Of a stretch of DNA of 64,000 nucleotides, positions 57,372 through 64,000 are shown piece after piece; position 1 is the stretch's first letter; each line of letters begins with the position of its first letter. Both the position numbers and the translations under genes were made by a program. The notes under the pieces are model-generated. The model made no database searches. It worked only from the letters and a program-made list of their open reading frames with translations, and was not told where the DNA came from. The stretch covers positions 244,003 through 308,002 of the forward strand of contig NZ_CANNGP010000001.1 of NCBI RefSeq assembly GCF_947504105.1. The letters are read 5' to 3'. The stretch is from an uncultured Tateyamaria sp. (lineage in GTDB: Bacteria; Pseudomonadota; Alphaproteobacteria; Rhodobacterales; Rhodobacteraceae).

Positions 57372-59513
57372 TCAGACCGCCTTGAACTCCAACCGACGTG
57401 CATGCAGCACCGGCTCGGTATAGCCGGACGGCTGCACCCGGCCCTTTAACACCAGATCGCACGCGGCCTGAAAGGCCACGCCGCCAAAGCCCGGGGCCAT
57501 CGGCAAATACTCGGGATCATTCGCATTCTGACCATCCACAACCTCTGCCATCTTCCGCAAGGCCGCCATCACCTGTTCCTCACTCACCACACCATGATGC
57601 AGCCAGTTCGACATGGCCTGCGCACTGATACGACAGGTCGCACGGTCCTCCATCAGGCCCACATCATTGATGTCCGGCACCTTGGAACAGCCCACGCCCT
57701 GATCCACCCAACGCACGACATAGCCAAGGATGCCTTGCGCGTTGTTCTCCATCTCGCGGGCAATTTCTTCGGAAGAGAAATTGCGCCCCACGGCGACCGG
57801 AATGGTCAACAGGTCCTCAAGCGTTCCACGCGGACCACCTGCTTTCAATTCATCCTGCCGCGCCATCACGTCGACCTTGTGGTAATGCGTGGCATGCAAC
57901 GTGGCAGCGGTCGGAGATGGCACCCAGGCACAAGTGGCACCGGATTGCGGATGCCCGATCTTGGTCTCCAGCATCTCGGCCATCCGATCCGGCATGGCCC
58001 ACATGCCCTTGCCGATCTGCGCCTTTCCTTTCAGGCCACAGGCCAGACCAATATCCACATTGCGATCCTCATAGGACGCAATCCACGCGGCCCCCTTCAT
58101 CTCGCCCTTCGGGATCATCGGTCCGGCTTCCATCGAGGTATGAATCTCGTCACCAGTCCGATCCAGGAAGCCGGTGTTGATAAAGGCCACACGCGACTTC
58201 GCGGCCCGGATACACTCCTTGAGATTGGCCGAGGTGCGCCGCTCCTCATCCATGATGCCCAGCTTCACGGTATTCGCAGGCAGGCCCAGCACCTTCTCGA
58301 CGCGGCTGAAAATTTCGTCAGCGAATGCCACCTCGACCGGCCCATGCATCTTGGGCTTTACAACGTATACCGACCCACAAACCGAATTGCGCAGCCCTTC
58401 GGTCTTCTGCAGATCGTGCATGGCAATCAGCGTGGTGATCATGGCATCCATCAGCCCCTCACCGACCTCGTTTCCATCGCGGTCGTGAATGGCCGGGTTG
58501 GTCATCAGGTGGCCCACATTGCGGATCAGCATCAGGCTGCGGCCCTTCAAGCTCACAGCCGAGCCGTCAGGTGCGGTATAGGACCGGTCACCTGCCATCC
58601 GGCGTGTGACAACCTTGCCCCCCTTCTCAAAGCTCTCTTCCAGATCGCCTTTCATCAGACCCAGCCAGTTGCCATAGGCCAGAACCTTGTCCTCGGCGTC
58701 GACCGCGGCCACGCTGTCTTCACAATCCATTATAGTGGACAGGGCGGATTCAAGGTTCACGGCAGCGATGCCCGCAGGATCAGTCGCACCGATCACATCA
58801 TTGCGGTCGATCACGATCTCGATGGCCAGATGGTTGTTGCGAAAAAGGTAAGTCTGCGCCTCCTCGTCCCCGCCATACCCCAGATACTGCGCCGGGTCGG
58901 ACAAGGACACCGCCCCCAGATCCAGCTCATCCCCCGACAGACCCAGGGAGGTGACATCGGACCATGTGCCGCCCGTCAAAGGAACCGCTTCATCCAGAAA
59001 TCTCTTGGCCCATGCAATCACGCGCGCACCCCGGGCGGGATCATAGCCTTTCCCACCGGGCAGATCGCTCAAAGCATCCGTGCCGTAAAGCGCGTCATAC
59101 AGGTTGCCCCACCGCGCATTCGCCGCGTTCAGGGCAAAGCGCGCATTCATGATAGGCACCACCAGCTGCGCACCGGGCGTGCTGGCAATCTCGGGGTCGA
59201 CATTCTGGGTCTCAATTTCAAAATCAGGGCCCTCCGGGACGAGGTAGCCGATCTCTTCCAGAAACGCGCGATAGACCGCCGGATCATGATCCCCGCTGCG
59301 ATGTGCCACGTGCCATTCATCGATCTGGGCTTGAACACCTTCGCGCTTGGCCAAAAGATCGCGGTTCTTCGGTCCCAGATCATACACCAGCGCAGAAAAA
59401 CCGGCCCAGAAATCAGCCGAAGCGACGCCCGTGCCGGGCAATGCATGGGTTTCAATGAAATGTGCGAGGCTGTCCGCCACCTTCAAATCGCTGCGATCCA
59501 CATAAGCAGTCAT
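57372..59513 (-). CDS. glcB: Malate synthase G
   Basis: A 713-residue enzyme condensing glyoxylate with acetyl-CoA to malate. The family is recognised by [71 protein letters not shown] and [15 protein letters not shown]. Length fits isoform G, which acts without AceA in one operon; isocitrate lyase is not in the window. Acetyl-CoA from the leucine route could feed it. Confidence 0.97.
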   Translation of the reverse strand: MTAYVDRSDLKVADSLAHFIETHALPGTGVASADFWAGFSALVYDLGPKNRDLLAKREGVQAQIDEWHVAHRSGDHDPAVYRAFLEEIGYLVPEGPDFEIETQNVDPEIASTPGAQLVVPIMNARFALNAANARWGNLYDALYGTDALSDLPGGKGYDPARGARVIAWAKRFLDEAVPLTGGTWSDVTSLGLSGDELDLGAVSLSDPAQYLGYGGDEEAQTYLFRNNHLAIEIVIDRNDVIGATDPAGIAAVNLESALSTIMDCEDSVAAVDAEDKVLAYGNWLGLMKGDLEESFEKGGKVVTRRMAGDRSYTAPDGSAVSLKGRSLMLIRNVGHLMTNPAIHDRDGNEVGEGLMDAMITTLIAMHDLQKTEGLRNSVCGSVYVVKPKMHGPVEVAFADEIFSRVEKVLGLPANTVKLGIMDEERRTSANLKECIRAAKSRVAFINTGFLDRTGDEIHTSMEAGPMIPKGEMKGAAWIASYEDRNVDIGLACGLKGKAQIGKGMWAMPDRMAEMLETKIGHPQSGATCAWVPSPTAATLHATHYHKVDVMARQDELKAGGPRGTLEDLLTIPVAVGRNFSSEEIAREMENNAQGILGYVVRWVDQGVGCSKVPDINDVGLMEDRATCRISAQAMSNWLHHGVVSEEQVMAALRKMAEVVDGQNANDPEYLPMAPGFGGVAFQAACDLVLKGRVQPSGYTEPVLHARRLEFKAV

Positions 59514-59615
59514 AGGATGCCCTCCTGGCCTTGGATTACGACTCGTCGCAAGGCTTAGAGAAAAAGTTTCCTATCGTAAACATCATTGGTCAAAAAAATT
59601 TACCAATGCTTTGCG

Positions 59616-60599
59616 CTAAGTCAAAAGCGCGGCTTCATAGGATCTCAGGCACAGGCGCGCAGTGCGCGGCAAGACCTGCGATGCATCTCCTGCCAGTTCG
59701 GGAAATAGGGCGAACAATTCGTCCCGCGCGGCACGGTCCAGCCCATGCAAACCCATGATTTCCGGCAGAAAGCTTTCGGTCCGCGCCCCGTTGGCCCAGA
59801 TCACCTCATGGGTGTCGAACATCAGGTGATGATATGTAACGGCAGCGCACGGTGTAACCCGGCCGCGCCGCCCATCACACAGATGCTTGGCCGCAACAAA
59901 GGCGCTGTCGACGCCAAACATCAGCTCAATATCCGCGCCCTCTACCAACATGCGATGCTGCGGAGACACGAACAGGGGCTGCTCCAGCCCCAGAAACCCG
60001 GCACTCAACCGGACGGGCGCGAAGTCACCTACACCCGCAACCGTGCGTGCACCAACCCAACGTACCGGCTGCGGACCGGCATCCTCTGTCTGAACCAGAT
60101 CCCCTACACGCAAGGTCTCCACCGCGCGCGAGCCATCAGGGGTCAGGATCATGGCACCGGATGCCAGGCAGGATACGAAATTCGCATACTGGTTCGGCTG
60201 CTGGTGCGATGTCCGCTCAGTGTTGAACGTGTATGCCGTGCCCGGCACCAATTCGACCGTGCTGGCGATGCCATCGACCGCCCCCTGCTGAAATCCATCG
60301 CCGCCAAAGTGAAATGAAGTGACCTGATGACCCGTTGCAGTATTGATCAGGTCATAGGCCGTGTTGATGGTCGTGCCGACGGCATAGTTGGTGCCATCAA
60401 GATCGACAGCTTCACCCAGACTTTGAGTTGCATCGACCTCATCAAACACCGCGTCATCATCATCGATGAAAACGCGGGTACCTGTCGCCCCAGGGCGCAG
60501 CTGCAACGTGAATGTCGGCGACCCCGCCGCCTGCGCCCCCTGCTCGGCCGGTGGTGTGTTCACAAAATCGCTGGGGCTGTAGATAAAGATGTAAGGCAT
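59616..60599 (-). CDS. Hint-domain (Hedgehog/intein-type) protein
   Basis: A 327-residue protein. Residues about 1-145 form a beta-rich N-terminal part with short repeats of Asp/Val. The Hint_2-type domain begins at CLASGAMILTPDGSRAVETLRVGDLV near 154 and continues with FVSPQHRMLV and YHHLMFDTHEVIWANGARTESFLPEIMGL. The Cys at the domain start and the histidines are in autoprocessing positions. Such proteins are common and multi-copy in Rhodobacterales, often secreted; their role is not known. Confidence 0.85.
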   Translation of the reverse strand: MPYIFIYSPSDFVNTPPAEQGAQAAGSPTFTLQLRPGATGTRVFIDDDDAVFDEVDATQSLGEAVDLDGTNYAVGTTINTAYDLINTATGHQVTSFHFGGDGFQQGAVDGIASTVELVPGTAYTFNTERTSHQQPNQYANFVSCLASGAMILTPDGSRAVETLRVGDLVQTEDAGPQPVRWVGARTVAGVGDFAPVRLSAGFLGLEQPLFVSPQHRMLVEGADIELMFGVDSAFVAAKHLCDGRRGRVTPCAAVTYHHLMFDTHEVIWANGARTESFLPEIMGLHGLDRAARDELFALFPELAGDASQVLPRTARLCLRSYEAALLT

Positions 60600-60803
60600 G
60601 ACACCACACGGCTAGGTTGCGATGTGTATATGCTGAGCCAATGCGCTCACAATGTGGCAAGCGTGGTTCATCCTTGGGTCAAATACCTACCTTCGCAATC
60701 TACCGATCCCCGTCGAGATCTGAAACCAAGCGTGAACTCTCACAGACGCCGCCGGCTGCCGATCAAACCCGTTGGGAGCGGCGGGACCACTCCAACCGAT
60801 CTG

Positions 60804-61265
60804 TCACGCAAGGACATCAAAGCGTTTGCAAATCAGACCATCGGGCGTTCTGTAGGTTCGAAAGCCTATTGCTTCGTAATACGCCAGCGCTTCGGCATTC
60901 GTGGACGCAATGCTCGCATCAATATGGGACAACCCAGCTTCGCGCGCCGCATTCCGCGTGGCTGTAAAAAGGGTGCGGCCCACACCACGCCGCGCAGCAG
61001 AGGGCCGTATATGTGTGCCAACAATACCCCACCCGGGCTCAACGCCCCATTGGTTGCCAGCCTGCGCGCGCTTTAGCGATTGAAACCCAAGTACGAAACC
61101 GCCGTCATCAGCCACTGAGCAGCGGACCTTGTCCACGTCCTCGATATAATGCGACCTCACGAATTCTTCGCTATCGGGGCTCACCCTTTTGCCAGATGCG
61201 GTCAGCTCGCGCAGAAATGCGCTCATCTGCTCGACATCTGCGATGGTTCCCTCTCTGATGATCAT
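60804..61265 (-). CDS. GNAT-family N-acetyltransferase
   Basis: A 153-residue enzyme with the acetyl-CoA-binding motif A (WGIVGTHIRPSAARRGVGRTLFTATRNAARE) and motif B (STNAEALAYYEAIGFRTYRTPD). The ATG at 61265 has GGAGAAA 8 bp upstream, better than the track start at 61334. The acceptor is unknown. It stands alone between the Hint gene and the decaying region near the IS. Confidence 0.87.
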   Translation of the reverse strand: MIIREGTIADVEQMSAFLRELTASGKRVSPDSEEFVRSHYIEDVDKVRCSVADDGGFVLGFQSLKRAQAGNQWGVEPGWGIVGTHIRPSAARRGVGRTLFTATRNAAREAGLSHIDASIASTNAEALAYYEAIGFRTYRTPDGLICKRFDVLA

Positions 61266-61438
61266 CGTCGATTTCTCCGTATCGCCACTTACAGAATGTG
61301 CGGAATTCATCTGCGGCCGCAAGTTATCGGGCAAAGCAAAAAATCGTCGATTGCCAACGCTTTTTGGTCAGAGCTCTGGCGTGGTGGACCATACCGTTAT
61401 GCATTTAGCGTCAGCCCTATCATCACAGACGCACGCCC

Positions 61439-61663
61439 ATGTCGCGCAACGAGCCTATCAGGCATATCAACAAGGTCTTTCAGGATGGCATGGACGAGAT
61501 TGTCGTGACGGCGCCGCTTCAGTCACCCAGATTCTTCGACGCGGGCACTCTTGATTTCATCAATACTGGCCCCGACGAAAGCTATGTTTTGGCCTATGAC
61601 CATACCAGCAGAGTGGGCGTGTTGTATGCATCTGGCCCCAGTGGCGAACCAGCAGCCGAGTAG
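61439..61663 (+). CDS. Small hypothetical protein
   Basis: A 74-residue frame, MSRNEPIRHINKVFQDGMDE... then FDAGTLDFINTGPDESYVLAYDHTSR. Composition is protein-like, with acidic loops, but no motif is recognised. No strong ribosome binding site is seen. It may be a genuine short gene or a chance frame; the reverse strand in this region offers nothing better. Confidence 0.4.
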   Translation: MSRNEPIRHINKVFQDGMDEIVVTAPLQSPRFFDAGTLDFINTGPDESYVLAYDHTSRVGVLYASGPSGEPAAE

Positions 61664-62034
61664 TTTCATCGACCGAGCGAGCGCCCGCATCATCATAACA
61701 CGCCATCGCAGGTGATTTTCCGAGATGTGCCAGTCGAATGCGACAATTTTCAAAGCCGTCCGCAGGCGCGGGTATAAGAGGGGACTAAGCAGTACAAAGT
61801 TCAAACGTGTAGGCTGGCGTTTGATAGACGTCGCGCAACGTATCTTATGTCTTGCTGTATGCCCGGGCGACACGCGACAACGGCGAGCATACTTGTCCCT
61901 GAGATGCAGCGTGACACTTTTCCGCCACGACGCATGCACCGCAACCTGCCAAGCGATACCAGAATTGCCCGCCAGAAATATGATGTTGAACGTCAGATGA
62001 CACCAGTCTCCTTTTCGTCGCACACCCGACCTTA
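61664..62034. other. 371-bp gap before the IS, nothing recognised
   Basis: No convincing coding frame, RNA gene or terminator was seen here. Long minus-strand frames (for example 61523-62023) have unlikely composition and cross the plus-strand ORF at 61439. The segment ends at the TA target duplication of the insertion sequence. Confidence 0.4.
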
Positions 62035-62106
62035 GGCTCAGGACCTGTTAATTTGATTGAGGTTGTCCGTTCGATGTGATTCAAGCTCTCAAACTGTGGG
62101 GGTTAT

Positions 62107-62905
62107 ATAAGCAATCTTTACTGGCTGAGCGAAGATCAAATGGCACGGCTTCGGCCCTATTTTCCGAAGAGCCATGGCGTGCCAAGCGTCGATGATCAGC
62201 GGATATTGAGCGGCATTATCTTCATCAATCGCAATGGGTTACGTTGGTGTGATGCGCCAAAGGAGTATGGTCCATCCAAGGCGCTTTATAATCGGTGGAA
62301 GCGGTGGAACGACATGGGCGTGTTTGCCCGGATTATGGAGGACCTTGCCGCTGAAGCTCCTGGCAACAAACGATCTCAATCGACGCGACTTACCTCAAAG
62401 CTCATCGAACAGCGCCCAGCTTATCAGTTAAAAAGGAGGGCGTGGGCGTCCGATAGGTCGCGCCAAAGGGGGTATGAATACCAAGCTTCATGCTGTGACG
62501 GACACGATTGCACGACCTATCGGTTCTTCATGACCGCTGGTCAGGTCAGCGATTATACTGGGGCCAGAGCTCTTGTGAGCAGCCTGCCAGCGGCGGACTG
62601 GCTGCTCGGCCCCTCTCGGGATATTCGCTGCGCGAATACCCTGCCGGTCAATAGATCGTGGCTATGATGCGGATTGGTTCCGTGAGGCCCTGCAAGACAA
62701 GGGTTTACGTTCAGGCATGCCCAGTCGAAAATCTCGCGCCAAAGCTACCAAGTATGACAAGCGTCGCTACAAAAGACGCAATCGAACTGAGATCATGTTC
62801 GGTCACCTGAAAGATTGGCGGCGCGTCGCAACTCGCTATGACCGATGTCCAAAGGTATTTCTGTCAGCAATCGCTCTCGCCGCAATAGTCATACTCTGGC
62901 TATGA
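62107..62905 (+). pseudogene. IS5-family (IS427-type) transposase, multiply disrupted
   Basis: The pieces read in order NLYWLSEDQMARLRPYFPKSHGV, GLRWCDAPKEYGPSKALYNRW, (shift) ISIDATYLKAHRTASSL, (shift) IGR.KGGMNTKLHAVTDTIA, (shift) FMTAGQVSDYTGARALVSSLPAADWLLG, DRGYDADWFREALQDKGL, RRNRTEIMFGHLKDWRRVATRYDR. The original start codon appears changed to ATA at 62107. There are three apparent single-base losses (near 62371, 62437 and 62520) and a 43-bp insertion at 62611-62653. It cannot make a full transposase. Confidence 0.85.
62611..62653. repeat. 43-bp palindromic insertion inside the transposase
   Basis: The transposase frame is contiguous if CCCTCTCGGG through GGTCAATA (43 bp) is removed: GGC joins directly to GATCGTGGC, giving LLG-DRGYD. 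The insert centres on GGGATATTCGC-TGC-GCGAATACCC, a hairpin with one bulge. No flanking duplication is evident. Confidence 0.7.
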
Positions 62906-62985
62906 AGCCTGAGCCTAGGGTCCGCAATAAGCCCTGAGTTGCCCAGCCTTGGTTTAGGCGTATACATAAATGCACGAACTGCATT

Positions 62986-63858
62986 TTATGTATCGTCATT
63001 GAGAATTTCGCTCAATGCACGAGCCTGAACACCTTCTGTATCTGAGCTCGATAGACCGTAGATGCTGACCAACGCCTTCCAAAGCCCCCATGCTCTTGCT
63101 CGATACCAAGTATCATCATCGACTTTGACTGCTTCCCGGAAATGTTGGCGGGCCGCCGCATCGAAATATGTCCATGCGATAGTAAGGTCACATGCAGGAT
63201 CACCGACACCGCATGCTCCAAAGTCGATCAATGCGCTTACCACATCGCCCTTCATGAGAACGTTGCCTACGGCCACGTCTCCGTGGAACCAAACCGGATC
63301 AACGGACCATGCCGACACCATCCCACGCTGCCAGACTTTTAGACACTGCTTCGCCTTAGACGGGTCCCCCATTCTTTTTAGACATTCCATCACTTCGTCG
63401 CTGTAGACGCTTGGGTGGCAACCGCGGTAAAATGAGTGCTTTCCCGCGCTTAGGGAAATATCTGCCGGTGCAGATCGCAACTCCACAAGTATTTCCGCAA
63501 GGCTACGGGCCAGCGAATTTTTATCCAACACTTGTGTGTTTTCCCAAGTTTCCCCGGCAAGCCAATAACGGATCGACCAGGGTAAGGGATACGCATCGCA
63601 TGGCCCCCCCAATCCGAAAACCTTTGGAACAGCCACAGATAAATGACCCTCCAATGCTTCCAAAGCCGTAGCTTCTTTCTGAACGGCATCAGCATATGAA
63701 GGATGACTTGGAAGGCGAACTGTCAACTCATCACCAAGTCTAAACGTTCGGTTATCATGACCCTGTTTCTTGATAGCCATGACTGGCAGGCTGCCGAGAT
63801 CAGGAAACTGGTTTGCAATAAGATTTGAAACCAAAGAACCATCAATTTTTACGTTCAA
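62986..63858 (-). CDS. Aminoglycoside phosphotransferase-family protein
   Basis: A 290-residue kinase-like protein with VWFHGDVAVGNVLMKGD holding the catalytic HGD...N motif and ALIDFGACGVGDPACDLTIAW holding the metal-binding Asp. The N-lobe has KKQGHDNRTFRLGDELTVRLPS. A TTG at 63858 with AAGGA 8 bp upstream is preferred; the track start at 63912 lacks a ribosome binding site. Members phosphorylate aminoglycosides, macrolides or metabolites; resistance is not implied. It lies next to a dead IS and a new CDS, so it may be mobile. Confidence 0.83.
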   Translation of the reverse strand: MNVKIDGSLVSNLIANQFPDLGSLPVMAIKKQGHDNRTFRLGDELTVRLPSHPSYADAVQKEATALEALEGHLSVAVPKVFGLGGPCDAYPLPWSIRYWLAGETWENTQVLDKNSLARSLAEILVELRSAPADISLSAGKHSFYRGCHPSVYSDEVMECLKRMGDPSKAKQCLKVWQRGMVSAWSVDPVWFHGDVAVGNVLMKGDVVSALIDFGACGVGDPACDLTIAWTYFDAAARQHFREAVKVDDDTWYRARAWGLWKALVSIYGLSSSDTEGVQARALSEILNDDT

Positions 63859-63967
63859 TACTATGATCCTTGCTACAACTTGGTTTTGAAACACGCCTAC
63901 ACGTTTCCGCATTTAGTGTCATCAGAGGTGGTCGCGGAATTTCGGACCGGTCGTTAAGGTGGATCGC

Positions 63968-64000
63968 ATGATGAAAGTGACGATCCAGAATGAAGAAACG
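63968..64000 (+). CDS. Start of a CDS at the right edge
   Basis: Two consecutive ATG codons at 63968 and 63971 open MMKVTIQNEET, with AAGGTGG a few bases upstream. The frame leaves the window. The combination suggests a transposase or other mobile-element gene, but 11 residues are not enough to decide. Confidence 0.4.
   Translation, partial: MMKVTIQNEET

Larger units (their letters stand above)
62035..62915 (+). mobile_element. Degenerate IS5-family insertion sequence
   Basis: The element is about 881 bp. The ends are GGCTCAGGACC on the left and AGCCTGAGCC on the right, an imperfect inverted repeat sharing GGCTCAGG. A TA lies on each side (62033-34 and 62916-17), consistent with the TA target duplication of the IS427-type subgroup. 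It holds one broken transposase gene and a 43-bp palindromic insert. Confidence 0.8.

Noticed and set aside
57594-59558. 654-codon plus-strand ORF
   Set aside because: Antisense to malate synthase G; rich in His, Arg and Gln with no domain signal.
61523-62023. 166-codon minus-strand ORF before the IS
   Set aside because: Unlikely composition, no motif, and no ribosome binding site.
62540-62660. Repeated short palindromes as a CRISPR array
   Set aside because: Only one hairpin is present and there are no regularly spaced repeats; it is an insertion in the transposase.

Overview
The window looks like chromosome from a marine-type alphaproteobacterium of the order Rhodobacterales (Roseobacter/Paracoccus relatives). 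The evidence is gene content and architecture. The complex I operon is interrupted by many small ORFs. NuoE carries a C-terminal helix-hairpin-helix-like extension, and small proteins resembling DUF5333 and DUF5337 lie beside it. A leucine/isovalerate degradation cluster, a malate synthase G locus, proton-translocating transhydrogenase and a DUF3422 protein complete the picture. No rRNA or tRNA genes and no CRISPR array were seen.

Layout. (1) 1-14,881, minus strand: most of a nuo operon, transcribed right to left as nuoA-B-C-D-E-F-G-H-I-J and running off the left edge. Between the core genes lie about a dozen small accessory ORFs (lipoproteins, exported proteins, membrane proteins, a DUF3291 protein, a cysteine-free carboxymuconolactone decarboxylase-like protein) and one sulfotransferase. 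(2) 15,032-16,389: a GAF-domain protein and a C-terminal remnant of a LysR regulator. (3) 16,386-26,602, minus strand: leucine/isovalerate catabolism (isovaleryl-CoA dehydrogenase, acyl-CoA synthetase, methylcrotonyl-CoA carboxylase beta and alpha, HMG-CoA lyase, methylglutaconyl-CoA hydratase-like protein). A GST-like protein and an unknown protein sit inside the cluster, an OmpW-family porin splits it, and a TetR-type palindrome precedes it. (4) 26,693-37,399: an RHH/TM/EF-hand protein, a DegT-type aminotransferase, a HAD phosphatase, glmU-glmS-alkD, a lipoprotein, moaA, and kdtA with a glycosyltransferase. (5) 37,449-48,808: a peptide and amino-acid scavenging region with two tandem M20 amidohydrolases, a frameshifted FAD amino-acid oxidase, an ArgE-like deacetylase, a HIT protein and a divergently arranged peptide ABC transporter. 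(6) 48,893-60,599: DUF3422, pntAB, an isoprenylcysteine methyltransferase-like protein, an SDR, a degenerate REP-associated tyrosine transposase beside a REP-like palindrome, a class-I glutamine amidotransferase-like hydrolase, a GlcG-like protein, malate synthase G and a Hint-domain protein. (7) 60,804-64,000: a GNAT acetyltransferase, a decayed IS5-family element containing a 43-bp palindromic insert, an aminoglycoside-phosphotransferase-like gene, and the start of another CDS at the right edge.

How the parts work together: most of the window is core energy and carbon metabolism. NADH from leucine, peptide and fatty-acid-type oxidation is used by complex I and balanced against NADPH by PntAB. 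Acetyl-CoA from the leucine route can feed malate synthase, and UDP-GlcNAc and Kdo genes serve the envelope.

I did not find a clearly new defence or biosynthetic system. The strongest unusual items are the duplicated HhH-like module in the nuo operon, the RHH-TM-EF-hand protein with a near-perfect internal ribosome binding site, the RAYT that has lost its catalytic residues, the palindromic insert in the dead IS, and a dispersed intergenic repeat present twice. All family assignments come from reading the protein sequences; no database was searched.
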